55,071 nt of DNA from Saprolegnia diclina VS20 (Eukaryota > Oomycota > Saprolegniomycetes > Saprolegniales > Saprolegniaceae), in assembly GCF_000281045.1 (NCBI RefSeq), contig NW_008246088.1, forward strand, positions 53,496-108,566. The letters run 5' to 3'. The notes beneath the pieces are model-generated. The model had not been told where the DNA came from, ran no database searches, and worked only from the letters and a program-made list of their open reading frames with translations. Both the position numbers and the translations under genes were made by a program. The number at the start of each line of letters is the position of its first letter. Position 1 is the stretch's first letter. Below, piece after piece: positions 42,537 through 52,465 of the stretch.

Positions 42537-43998
42537 ATGGAGACGAAGCTCACGCAGTCCTTCTGGCGCAAGAAGCGTATCATCACGCAGGAAGTTCTCC
42601 AGGCCATTGGAAAAGTAAGATCTCTTTGGGATGACGTCGAGCTTATGGTATACTAGACGACGCCGACCGACGACAGTGTGTACCAGCAGGAGCTGCTCAA
42701 GTTTCAAGACTTGGTGACGCACGTCCGCGCGACGCTGCGGGAGCTCGAACGGTATCGCTGCAGCCTCCAGCTCTTCTGCAGCGCGACGACAGCACTCGCC
42801 AACGAGGTCGTGTGCCTTGCAACGCCGAGCCACCTGGGGCAAGTGCCACCGACGCACCCCGAGGCGTTGGCCACGGCGCTGCGCCAGGTCGCGCCGTCAC
42901 GGATGATGAAGACGCAGTACTACTCTGTGGTCCTCGCCTTGAGTTTCATTTTGACCACTTCTCAACTGATATACATAGGACGACACGATCACGGGCGCCA
43001 TTCGGTCGCTTGGCATCAAGCTTGCCGAGCTCGAGGCGCAGACCGTGCGACGCCAAGATGCGCTGAAAGTGAAACTCAATGCGCTCTAGAAAGACATCAA
43101 GGCCCGCGCACAAGCCAAGCTCGAGTGCGATAGCTACGCACGCGGCGCCAAGCCGTCGGCGATGCACACCGCAGCGCACGCGCGCCTCGACTCATGCACC
43201 CGCACCGTGTTTCGCGTGTTTGCCAAGTACGAGGCGCTGCGCAACACCTTTTTGTCCAACGAGCTGGAAATGGTGTGTTGACGGGCGGCCTACCCGTCAA
43301 TTAACTACACATATGCGTGCAGGTGCGGCAAGCGCTAAGCTCCTTCTTCCTCAATGGCGCCGATGCGATCGCGGCGCCGCTTCTTTTGCAGCCCGATTCC
43401 GTTGCTGCCGAAGAAGACAAGGTAATGTACACTGTCTCTCACGTCGTCAGCCTTATGACACGTCACGCAGATCTTCTCAGACTTGATGACCAAGGGCAGC
43501 GTTGTGGCGGAGGCGCCTCAAGAAGTTGCAAGCGAGGTCGAGCCTGTGGTCCACCACGTAGACTGCAACCCGCGAAAGCCGAGCTTGCCCTCGCTGCCAG
43601 AATGCCACGCGGTCGTGGCCAAGTACGCGCGCCGCCGCCTGTCGCGAAGTGCCTCGGCACGCCCGCTCGCACAGCATGCGCCGCCCTCCGTGCTTTTGGC
43701 TACTCTATCCCTCGACGACGGTGACGACGGTGAGCTGGAACGATTTCGATTGCATCTGATTCGAATCTCGTCGTGCCGACTAGGCAACCCAAGTCTCGCC
43801 GCGGGCTGGCAGCGCTGCGACAACCAGGACGACGACATTGGCGAGGAGATCATGACGACAGTACCTCTCCAAGACGCAGAGGGTGTGGCTGCGCCACCTT
43901 CTGGCGATGCACCTTCGGCTCGACGGGTATCTTTGTCGTTTGTCCCGTTTGCAGCCAAGCTGGTCCGGGACCCAAATTCGAACCAACGGCCAAACTAG
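42537..43998 (+). CDS. BAR-domain-like membrane-curvature protein
   Basis: Exons 42537-42614, 42657-42926, 42979-43044, 43090-43272, 43323-43421 and 43471-43998. Phases agree, giving about 407 residues. The N-terminal 230 residues are long helices with amphiphysin/arfaptin-type character (WRKKRIITQEVLQAIGK, FQDLVTHVRATLRELERYR, AELEAQ, KAKLECDSYARG-like AQAKLECDSYARG, FAKYEALRNTFLSNELEMVRQAL). An in-frame TAG at 43087-43089 must be removed. A 45-nt GT-AG intron (43045-43089) does this without shifting frame, though the removed stretch itself looks helical. The C-terminal half is Ser/Arg-rich and acidic with no domain I can name. Membrane bending in endocytosis is inferred. Confidence 0.65.
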
Positions 43999-44439
43999 CC
44001 AAAAGCTTCTGTCGACAACAAGAGAATCGAAGCATTTGTATATGACTACGCAACCGCAGTCGCCTTCTATCACGTCGTGGAAGGACGCAATCTCTTCCTG
44101 CGCCTTTCGCTCGATTTGGCGCGGGCCAGCAGCGTGCAGCACGAACAAGAGTATGATGTTTTAGAGGTTTTTTACATCTGAAGAGGGTTGACATTGGCGC
44201 AGCAAATCTATCGTCTCCGTCGAGGTATGTGGTTTCAGAGGGAGTGCACTGTGGTCGGCGTTTTGATTGGGCGAGGACTGTGGTACGTTTTCTTTGGCTG
44301 TGGGATCTTTGAAAGGCACGATCTTCAACCTCCAGTCAGAATGCAGCGATTGAAAGTTGATATCGAGTTCCAGAGGTTTTCAATCCTAGTTGAAGGTTGC
44401 CGCAAAAACCGTCACACTCCAATTTGACCTCGAGCCACC
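43999..44439. other. intergenic region
   Basis: 441 nt. A CCAAT box in reverse (TTGATTGGGCG near 44262) lies upstream of the MATE gene. No gene seen. Confidence 0.5.
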
Positions 44440-45934
44440 ATGCGGGTCCAAGAAGAGACGACTGCGCTCCTGCCCAAGACGCCTTCGCTCGTCCAGAGCC
44501 CCAACTTTCGCGCTGTGCTCCGTGATGAAGTCCGCCACGTGTACCAGCTTGCGTCGCCCGTGGTATGTGCTTGGCTAATGGGGCATGTGCTGTGCTCATC
44601 ATCCCGCTTGTCCTTAGGTCATGACGTACGTGCTCGAGCTCACGCCGGGCCTCACAAGCCTTGTGCTTGTGGGCCAAATGGCGGCGGACGATACCAAGAA
44701 GTATGTCGACGCGGCTGCGCTCAGCGTCATGTATCTGAACTTGACGGGCCTCTCGGTCGGCATTGGTCTTGCTACTGCCATGGACACGCTCTGCGCGCAG
44801 GCGTACGGCGCTGGCAACGTCAAGCACATTGGCCTCTACCTCCAGACGGGCAGCATTGTGCTTCTCGCGGCCTTTCTGCCCGTCTTTTTGGCCAATTTCT
44901 TCAGCGCCGACATTTTGATCTTCTTGCAGCAGCCCGAAGACGTGGCCGAGCTCGCGGGGTCGTTCTCGCGCGTCATGGCCCTTGGCCTGCCCTTTCTGTA
45001 CGCGTACGAGCTCCTCAAGAAGGTACTGCAGTGCCAGAACGTGACGTGGCCGATGCTCTACTCGGCCATCATTTGCAACGTGGTCAACCTCGTCGCGGGC
45101 TACCTCCTCGTGAACCACACCGACATGGGCTACATGGGCGCGGCCGTGAGCCGGACGCTCGGCAACATGGCGCTCCCGCTCTCGCTCGTGCCGTACTTTT
45201 CCCAGGCCAAGAACCTCGCGTTCTGGCCCGGCTGGCAGATCGAGTCGGCGTGCCGCGGCATTCCCGAATTTATCTTTTTTGGCCTCGCCGGCATGCTCAT
45301 GATGATCTTTGAGTGGTGGAGCTTTGAGATCATTGCGCTCCTCTCGGGCCTCCTCCCGAACGCGATGGTGGCCATTGGCGCCAACGCTGTCCTTGTCAAC
45401 ATCACGGCGACCGTCAACATGTTTTACCTTGGTATCGCGGTCGCGGGCAACATTCGCGTCGGGAACGCGCTCGGGGCCAACCAGCCCAAGCGCGCGCAGG
45501 TCTCTGCCCTCACGGCAACTGCGCTCGGCGGCGTCGTCTCGATCGCCACGGGCATTTGCGTCTACGCCTTCCGCTTTGTGTACCCGCGCTTCTTTACGCA
45601 GGACGACGCGATGCTCGCTCTCGCGGCGCAGGTCGCGGTCGTTGTCGCCGGCTTCCAGCTCGTGAACGCGCTCAACTCTGCGATCCAAGGCGCGCTCCGC
45701 GGCTGCGGTCTCCAAAACTACGGCGCTGTCATCAACTTTGTGTCGTACATTTGCTTTGGCCTGCCGATGGGGTACCTCTTTGAGTTTCACTTTGAGATGG
45801 GCCTCCCGGGTCTCTGGGTCGGCATGACGATGGGCTACACGTGCGCGATGCTCATCGGGACGGCCATCCTGTACAAGTCCAACTGGCAAACGCTCGCCGA
45901 CAAGGCGCAGGAACGCGCCTTTAGCAAGGAATAA
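44440..45934 (+). CDS. MATE-family multidrug/organic-cation efflux transporter
   Basis: Two exons, 44440-44562 and 44618-45934, with a 55-nt intron in phase 0, giving 479 residues and about 12 membrane helices. Family marks include TAMDTLCAQAYGAGN in the first half, SRTLGNMALPL, and in the second half AVAGNIRVGNALGANQPKRA, with QGALRGCGLQNYGAVIN near the end. These match the two pseudo-symmetric halves of eukaryotic MATE (NorM/ERC1/DTX) proteins. It would exchange protons for organic cations or drugs at the plasma membrane or vacuole; an H+-PPase in the same window could supply such gradients. An antisense open frame of 517 codons covers it and is judged a composition artefact. Confidence 0.95.
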
Positions 45935-46519
45935 GATGGCTCGATTATCAATAGCAGATAGTTTATTTCCACCGATTCGCGTGCGTCATGGCAGGCGGCA
46001 GCGGCTTGGAGCTGCAGCTTGGGCGCTTGGGTTTGGGCAAGTCGACGTGCGGACAGACAGTTTGGCGACACGACTGGACGCGAAGCACCCAGGTGCTTTG
46101 CTCATGGGGTTGAGGTGACACCCATTACAGGTGCGGTAGACAGGGTGTCGACGGTTGTCGCGCGCAATGATAACTGCGCGGATCACCACTCAAATGCCAT
46201 TCGAGTCGGTTGCAACAGAGACGCGAGCGCATCGTCGCAGTGTTGTGGCGCCTGGAACCAGTGAAAGCGTTGGCGACGCTGTCGACTGCGCATTCGGAAC
46301 GATAAGCATCCTCCACCTCCGTGACCAACGAGTTGCACTCTTGAAGTGGCGAGTATTCTTTTTGAGAGGCTTTTCAACGCGAAAGATTACGAAGATCGTC
46401 AATGACTCGTGGGAGCATGTCTTCGTTGGGCACATTGGGGGTCGAGCCGTGGGTTGAGCGATCGGTCATGCAGGCATGGAGGACAAGATTATGAGATACC
46501 GGTGTAAACACTGGTTTGG
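45935..46519. other. intergenic region
   Basis: 585-nt convergent spacer between the MATE and deaminase-like genes. No gene recognised. Confidence 0.5.
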
Positions 46520-47143
46520 TTATGTAAGCACGTTACAGATATCGCCCGAGGCTTGGAACTCGCGCTCGCACGCAGGGTCCTTGACGTATACGTCGACGTC
46601 AAAGTACTTGGCATACGCCGAGACAAAGCCGATGCAGTCAGGGCACATGGCGCGGTCGACGACGATCGACACGTGCCGCCAGTACACGCGCGCATCGGCT
46701 GCATCTTTGAGCTTCTCGTGGAGGTCGACGAGCTTTTGCTTCTCGGCGTGGCACCAGCCAAACATGAAGCTGCGACTGTTGAGAACCGTCGGGTTTTCCA
46801 CCACGTAGGCGTGCTGGACCTCGGTCGCCAAGTAGGCAGCGCCGAGGCTTAGTGACTGCTGCGCGAGAAAACCGTCCGGAGAGCCGCAGACGCCAAAGCC
46901 GCTGATGGTCGCACCGTCCAGCAGCGTCGGCAGCAGCGGCAGGTCGTCGCGTGGCAGTGCACGCAGCTCGGCGTGGCACTTGGTGGCGCGCTTGGAGGTC
47001 GGAAAGTGCACCTCCTGCGCTGTCAAGTACGCAAGGTACGCTTCAAAGTGGGCGATCTGCTCCAGCGGCGGCAGCTCAAGATACGTGGCCGCGACATCGG
47101 GCCCGAGGAACGCGGCGAACGTGTAGTACGTCGTCGTGCTCAT
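46520..47143 (-). CDS. Predicted zinc-dependent deaminase-fold protein
   Basis: Single exon, 207 residues from ATG 47143; a TTG further upstream is not needed. The region FMFGWCHAEKQKLVDLHEKL (about residues 130-150) supplies the HAE zinc/proton-shuttle motif. About 30 residues later VDRAMCPDCIGFVSAYAKYF supplies the CxxC zinc ligands. This HAE...CxxC order is that of the cytidine-deaminase superfamily, with spacing closest to DYW-type and related polymorphic deaminases. The first half is helical and unlike known domains. The substrate is unknown and could be a nucleotide, DNA or RNA. ATCCGGATA lies 40 nt upstream (47182-47190). There is no signal peptide or membrane segment. Confidence 0.65.
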   Translation of the reverse strand: MSTTTYYTFAAFLGPDVAATYLELPPLEQIAHFEAYLAYLTAQEVHFPTSKRATKCHAELRALPRDDLPLLPTLLDGATISGFGVCGSPDGFLAQQSLSLGAAYLATEVQHAYVVENPTVLNSRSFMFGWCHAEKQKLVDLHEKLKDAADARVYWRHVSIVVDRAMCPDCIGFVSAYAKYFDVDVYVKDPACEREFQASGDICNVLT

Positions 47144-47430
47144 GGCGTGATTGGCCAAGAAAGGACATGCCGGTTGAGTACATCCGGATAATGCGCGTCA
47201 GGTGCAAACTGAGTTTGGCAAAACTGTACTGGCACAAGCGAGCACAGGTGTGATGCAAACGAGCACAAGCACGCGTACCTTGGTACTTAATTATTGTTGC
47301 AGAGGCACTCGTGAAGCCGAATGACTGGCACTTTTGTGGTGCAATGGGCTTGAACTATGTGAATGAGGGTCGTTAACCGCGTGAATGATGGTAAAAATAG
47401 CTCATCACGCTTTGTGTGACGCATTTTACG

Positions 47431-48015
47431 ATGCCCCCGAAACGGAAATCTACGGCAAGTGCCGATGCGCCGCCGGCCAAGAAAGCCGCAGCCAACCAAG
47501 ACGCAGCTCGCAAAGCCAAGGCCAAGACCGTAAAGGAGCGCATTGTCTACATCGTGTCGGTGGCAACGCAGCTTCTCGGACCGTTGACGATCAAGAAGCG
47601 CCTCCTCGCCGAGTTTGGCTTGACCGAGTCCAAGCCGTTTGCGTCCAACTTCAAGAAGGCTTTGAAAGAGCTCAGCGAAGAAGACCGCGACGACTTTGGC
47701 AAAATTGGAGGCAGCTACCACGGTGGCACGTCGTCACCAGTATACCTGGCCCGCGTAGCCAAGGAAGAGGCCGACGCGGCTCACGCAGCAGAATTCGCGG
47801 CGCACGAAGGTTGCGTCAAGTGTTGCTTCTGCGACCATTGGTGCTCGGATGACTGCTTCATTGACGAAGACTCGGTTGCGCGCGGCGGCGAATACACATG
47901 CTCCAACTGCCACAAGACATTTTGGACGTGGATCTCGGACGGGTACGCGTATGGTCACCCCATCGAATATCGCTACGGCGACGGCAAGGCCGATTATGCG
48001 GACCTGAGCGACTAA
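47431..48015 (+). CDS. H1-like winged-helix protein with C-terminal zinc ribbon
   Basis: Single exon, 194 residues from ATG 47431. The N-terminus is Lys/Ala/Pro-rich (MPPKRKSTASADAPPAKKAA), as in linker histones. It is followed by a winged-helix-like region (KERIVYIVSVATQLLGPLTIKKRL, KPFASNFKKALKELSEE). The C-terminal half has two Cys clusters, CVKCCFCDHWCSDDC and YTCSNCHKTFWTW, able to bind zinc. An acidic tail closes the protein. The combination suggests a nuclear DNA-associated protein, but a linker-histone role would not normally come with zinc-binding. No intron is needed. The assignment rests on composition and spacing, not on a clear family match. Confidence 0.65.
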   Translation: MPPKRKSTASADAPPAKKAAANQDAARKAKAKTVKERIVYIVSVATQLLGPLTIKKRLLAEFGLTESKPFASNFKKALKELSEEDRDDFGKIGGSYHGGTSSPVYLARVAKEEADAAHAAEFAAHEGCVKCCFCDHWCSDDCFIDEDSVARGGEYTCSNCHKTFWTWISDGYAYGHPIEYRYGDGKADYADLSD

Positions 48016-48744
48016 GATTTTCGACGGAATCACCTTTTGTCTTTATCATCGCAAAATACTGGGACGGTATGGAATCTTGTTTTGGTGTTCGAATCGTCAA
48101 GCGACATGATGGTCGAGTGATGCCTATGATGGTCTACTGTACTTGACACTCGCTAGGTGGCACATCGCAGCTCATCTAACTGCCTTTTTCAATCACACAT
48201 ATGTCCACATCACACAAGAATGTGGACCTTGATGTGGCGCCCGAGTTCTTCAACATCGAGCTTGGAGCTTGGTCGTTCCTTTCCCACCGTGTACTCGGTA
48301 TTCTAGCAGAGGCAAGAGGTAACCAACTGACGTGTTATCTACGGACTGAGCACTGCAAGTGGGGCGAAACGTTGGCGCTTTGTTCAGTCACGGAGTTTGC
48401 CGCGACCGTTTACATGGATTTCATAGCTTGTAGAGACCGCCCTGCTGCAAACCCCTGCACAAAGTCTCTGGCGCGACACGTGCTTTTTGATTTTTTCAAT
48501 GCCACCTCGTCCCACCGCGTCTTATGCAACGCCCTTGACGTGCGCTCGTGTTCGAAATTCCGAGCCACATGCCAGTGCGGGACACGCGATCCGGATAAAG
48601 ATCCAATCAAATTTGAAAAATGGCGCGAGGCGGCGGTTTCACGCCGTGTATCGTCGCAGCCCCGCTTCTGCCACCACGTGGGCGTCGGAACATTCAAAGA
48701 AGATCGGCGCGGCTTGGGTCTTGAGTCATTCATTTTCCAACACA
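48016..48744. other. intergenic region
   Basis: 729 nt. ATCCGGATA at 48589-48597 lies about 150 nt before the HSF start. TCATTCATTTTCCAAC just before the ATG resembles an oomycete initiator-type element. A 189-codon frame (48201-48770) runs into the HSF gene in another phase and looks spurious. Confidence 0.5.
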
Positions 48745-49308
48745 ATGCCACAGCATCACGAGCTTTTTGACGCGACGAAGCGTGTGCCCAAGTTCCTTCG
48801 GCATCTCTACCACATTCTCACGGACGAAGACCCGGCCATCATTGCCTGGTCGCTCGACGGCCTCTCGATCAAGCTCTACAACGTCCGGCGCCTCGAAGCC
48901 GAGGTCCTTCCCAAGTACTTTAAACACAACAAGCTCGCTAGCTTCCAGCGTCAGCTCAACTACTTTGGCTTCCGCAAGTGGACCAAGACGCAAGCATGCG
49001 TGTGCACGTTCAGCCACCCGCAATTCACGCGCGACGCCGTAACACCGAGCCGCAGTGATGTAATAAGCGAGAATGACAACCAAGCGGAGCTTCGAAGCCC
49101 CGAGTGGTCCACGAGTATGGGTGACCCGCTGAGCGAGACCGACGACATGGATGCAACTCTGAGTCCTACGGACTGGGACATTTGTCTGCAAGTGCTTTCG
49201 GCGCCGTCCGCCCTCGACTGGATCAGCCCCGTCGAGCTCGACCACGTCATGCTGGCCAGCGACAGCAAGGAGGCTCAGGTCTTGTGGTCCAACAACGTTT
49301 GGCACTAG
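48745..49308 (+). CDS. Short heat-shock-factor-type DNA-binding protein
   Basis: Single exon, 187 residues from ATG 48745. The first 90 residues are an HSF DNA-binding domain: VPKFLRHLYHIL, IIAWSLDGLSIKLYNVRRLEAEVLPKYFKHNKLASFQRQLNYFGFRKW. The recognition-helix phrase SFQRQLNYFGF is the family hallmark. There is no heptad-repeat trimerisation region afterwards. The remainder (about 95 residues) is acidic and Ser/Asp-rich, perhaps an activation region. HSF-type genes are numerous in oomycetes, and short single-exon members are common. It probably regulates transcription, but heat-shock control itself is not implied. Confidence 0.9.
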   Translation: MPQHHELFDATKRVPKFLRHLYHILTDEDPAIIAWSLDGLSIKLYNVRRLEAEVLPKYFKHNKLASFQRQLNYFGFRKWTKTQACVCTFSHPQFTRDAVTPSRSDVISENDNQAELRSPEWSTSMGDPLSETDDMDATLSPTDWDICLQVLSAPSALDWISPVELDHVMLASDSKEAQVLWSNNVWH

Positions 49309-50349
49309 AGCTTTGCATGCACCTCCACCCCATTGTACTACGATCCATATTTAATCGAATAAAACGGCAACTTTGAGTCAGCTTGTAATGATTTCAACGC
49401 GAACGCGTTTCGAACCAACCTGTGCTCTCTTGATTAACGGCAACGCCTGCAGCATACATCGCCGCCTTAAACACGAAGTGAACCGGGCTTGCGCTGCTTT
49501 GACACGGACGGGTACGTCCGTAGGTGGTCGTTTTGTGCAACGAGAAGTCGTTGGATCGAGCCGGTCGACCGCATATTTCTGGCTCCGCCTTTGTTGCGTC
49601 CAAAGGCGGCGTGCAATGCTCCGACAATGCACCACTCGCGCATCGGACGGGTGGTCGTGGCGCGCTTGTTTCGATCACTTTTTCCTGGCGACTGCAAGAA
49701 TTCAGCGTCCATCCCCCTCCAACCTTGACGAGCTGATCGGTCCAAGGCATTCACGTCGCGACGCCATGCAGAGGATGCGCTTGATGCCAGGTCACCGGTC
49801 AACGACAACTGCAGTATACACCCCGTAGCAACGGCACACAGCGTTATAGTTGCTGCATCTAGATGAACGGCGATAATGGACGCCACAAGATGTTTGCACT
49901 GAGCACCGAGGGTGGCGTCTACAGGCGAGTTGAAGATGCTCGAGTCCATGCGTGGATCGGCACTGGGCTGAGAATTCAGGCTTCCTGAGACCCAGCTGTC
50001 TTCTCTATCGTTTGGCGGCTTTCGTATGTACACGCCATCAACGGTGCACCGACTGTGCTGCGCTTGCCCTTGCGACGCCTTCGGTCCGTCGGACTCGAGT
50101 CCGTTGGTGCGCCAAGGTTCCCGGCTTTTCCGCGGCTTGCGTAATACAATGCACAATGGTTGTCTCGCTATACAAAGTCGAAAAGAACGTGCGTGAAAAA
50201 ATGCTAAACATTGGCGCATCCGGATACACTCGCCGCCGATTGGCCACGGGCGCGGCAGTCTGAATTGCTCGCTGTTTATCCGGACGACCGGCGCTGCCGA
50301 GTTACACACTGTATTTTCGCCACCGACGAAATCGTAGCGTCCGGCGCCG
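49309..50349. other. intergenic region
   Basis: 1041 nt. No gene recognised; a long minus-strand frame across it has no family character. ATCCGGATA (50218-50226), GATTGGCCA (near 50238) and TATCCGGA (50277-50284) cluster just before the transporter. Confidence 0.5.
50218..50284. promoter_or_regulatory. Clustered TCCGGA and CCAAT motifs before the FBT transporter
   Basis: Two TATCCGGA-like sites flank a reverse CCAAT box within 67 nt, ending 66 nt before the start codon. This is the densest such cluster in the window. Confidence 0.5.
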
Positions 50350-52332
50350 ATGCGGATGCTCAAGACGACCGGCCTCTTCCAGAAGAAGCCGTCGGTGATC
50401 CCGATCATGGAGGATGAGAGCGAGCCATCGCCGCTGCCCATCTATATGGACATGCAGACTGCGCGCCACATTGGCGGCAACCGCGCGCAGCCGGGGCGGT
50501 CCGTGGCCACGGACGACGACGACGACGCGTCGAGCCACCACCCGCTCGACAACATCTTTGACACGCTGCAGCTGCAGACGATGGTCGGTCGCGACCGGCG
50601 GCGGCGTATGCCGAAGGAGATGCGTCTTGTCTTTGAAGCCGAACAAGACATGCTGCGGAGCCCCGCGGCGCAACAGCAGTCGGGCGTCGTCGTGCAGCCC
50701 GAAAACCTCTGGCAGACGTACGACACGGTCAGTCGGATACACTTTGAGCGCGACGGCGGCGCGCTGCGGTCCCACGACGGCGACCCAATCAAGCTCGTGT
50801 CGAAAGCGTGTTTTGGCTTGTACGCGAGTCTCGTGGCCGTCGGCTTCCTCTATGGCGCACTACCCTCCTTGTACCTTGCCTCGCCCTCTCATTCTGACTA
50901 CTCGCAGCTGCCCGTGCTCTCGCTCATGACGCCCTTGTACCCGATCTTTAATGCGTCTGTCGCCATGACGCTCTTTCCAGCATCGCTGCGCGTAGTAATT
51001 GGCCTCGCGTCCGACTGCTACCCGTTCTTGAGCTACCGCCGCAAATCGTACATGGTCGCTGGCTGGACCATTGCAGCGCTCGGGCTCCTTATCGCGGGGC
51101 TTCTAGCCATGGCGAGTGCCAACCTCGTGCCACCGCTCGTCGTGGCCACGATCGGCGTCACGGTCGCTGACGTCGCTGGCGACGCCCGCCTCGTCGAGTT
51201 TGCGCAGCGTGAGCGACTCTCCAAACGTGGCAACCTCCAAGCGCTCGCGACCGGCATCAAATTTGCGCTCACGGCCGCTGGGCAATTCTACGTGGCCATC
51301 TTTCGCTATTGCCAGTCGGCGCCGTGGACGGTCGAGAGCACGGGGTACCAAGCGCTGCTGTTTACGCTGGCGCTCACCGCACTCGCGCCCATTCCGTTTG
51401 TGTGGACGCGGCTCGTCGAAGAGCCGGCGCCGCCGTCACTGCCATGGGCATCACGCGCCAACGACCTCTTTGGCCTCCTCAAGAAGAAGTCGATCGTGCA
51501 CATTTTGTGGTTTGAGCTCGCGTTCTCGCTCTTGAGCCACATTGGGTCGGGCTCTGGGTCGTTCTGGAAGCGGCACGACCTCGATCTGGCGTTCGAGACG
51601 CAGTTTCTCATGCAAAATACGTCGGCCATGTCGGACGAACCCGCGTTCACAAAGTCGCTGGTGTTTACGCAAGGCCTCATGGTGTCGGGCGGCCTCCTCT
51701 GCTTTGCACTGCCGATGCTGCTCTGCCGGTCCCCACTCGCGACGTGGAATTGGCGCGTCGCGTTCTTCTACTGCACACTGCTCACGTCCATGCTCTGCGC
51801 GGTCCAAGCATCGTTCTTGGCCTACGACACGAGCCGCGGACCGGTCGTGTGGTATCTGCTCCCGCTCCTCGTGCAGTTTCCCATGGGCATCCGGTACATG
51901 CTCAGTCTCTTCCCGATCGTCGAAGTGACCGAGCCAATGTACGAAGCCACGATCGGGAGCCTCCTCGTCACGGCGCAGCTCGCGCCGATCCCGCTCGCCA
52001 CAATGCTTTTTAGCCTCTTGGAGACCCCTTACGTGGCACGCTTGGCGCCGACGCTCAATTTTACAACCGACGCAACGCAGTCGGCGTACGGCGAACTCGC
52101 GAGCTTGAACGCGCTCTGGGGCTTTGCCGCGGTTCTCAGTCTCTGCTGGCTGCCCAATCAAAAAGTGAGTGCGCAGGTCATTCGCAAGTTTGGTGGCACG
52201 CGCCGGCGGTGGGGACAAACGTCGCTTCTTCTCGGCGGCGTCTCGGTTGCGTTTGTGTTTGTTGTAGCGCTGCTGAGTCTGATACCGGGTCTCGGCTGCA
52301 CACCCGCACTTGGGGACAAGTGCCCACTCTAG
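50350..52332 (+). CDS. Folate-biopterin transporter (FBT/BT1) family protein
   Basis: Single exon, 660 residues. The first 150 residues are a hydrophilic, Asp-rich cytosolic region (including DDDDDASSHH). About 12 membrane helices follow. Family features include GLYASLVAVGFLYGALPSLYL, a helix 3-4 loop SDCYPFLSYRRKSYMVAGW with the conserved D...RRK pattern, and VTVADVAGDARLVEFAQRE, an Asp-containing helix typical of BT1 proteins. Members move folates, biopterin or S-adenosylmethionine in Leishmania and plants. Oomycetes have many copies with unproved substrates. Two ATG codons lie close together (50350 and 50356) and either could start. The stop is 133 nt from the kinesin stop. Confidence 0.88.
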   Translation: MRMLKTTGLFQKKPSVIPIMEDESEPSPLPIYMDMQTARHIGGNRAQPGRSVATDDDDDASSHHPLDNIFDTLQLQTMVGRDRRRRMPKEMRLVFEAEQDMLRSPAAQQQSGVVVQPENLWQTYDTVSRIHFERDGGALRSHDGDPIKLVSKACFGLYASLVAVGFLYGALPSLYLASPSHSDYSQLPVLSLMTPLYPIFNASVAMTLFPASLRVVIGLASDCYPFLSYRRKSYMVAGWTIAALGLLIAGLLAMASANLVPPLVVATIGVTVADVAGDARLVEFAQRERLSKRGNLQALATGIKFALTAAGQFYVAIFRYCQSAPWTVESTGYQALLFTLALTALAPIPFVWTRLVEEPAPPSLPWASRANDLFGLLKKKSIVHILWFELAFSLLSHIGSGSGSFWKRHDLDLAFETQFLMQNTSAMSDEPAFTKSLVFTQGLMVSGGLLCFALPMLLCRSPLATWNWRVAFFYCTLLTSMLCAVQASFLAYDTSRGPVVWYLLPLLVQFPMGIRYMLSLFPIVEVTEPMYEATIGSLLVTAQLAPIPLATMLFSLLETPYVARLAPTLNFTTDATQSAYGELASLNALWGFAAVLSLCWLPNQKVSAQVIRKFGGTRRRWGQTSLLLGGVSVAFVFVVALLSLIPGLGCTPALGDKCPL

Positions 52333-52465
52333 GACCGTTGCGATCGGGGTCGTTTAATTTTTAATGAATAGTTGCTAGCTCGTGATTTCATCTGCTTTTT
52401 TATCCTTGTTTTGGAGCCAAGACTTCAAGACATGAAAATAATATGTTGCATGCAGCACAAAATGC

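Noticed and set aside
44336..45889. 517-codon open frame antisense to the MATE gene
   Set aside because: It runs through the exons and intron of a clear transporter, is rich in Arg/Glu/His as expected from the codon bias of the sense strand, and matches no family.
48201..48770. 189-codon frame upstream of the HSF gene
   Set aside because: It overlaps the HSF start in another phase, has no recognisable content and its codon use differs from neighbouring genes.
49467..50441. 324-codon minus-strand frame
   Set aside because: It starts inside the transporter gene and crosses noncoding DNA; composition is mixed with no domain.
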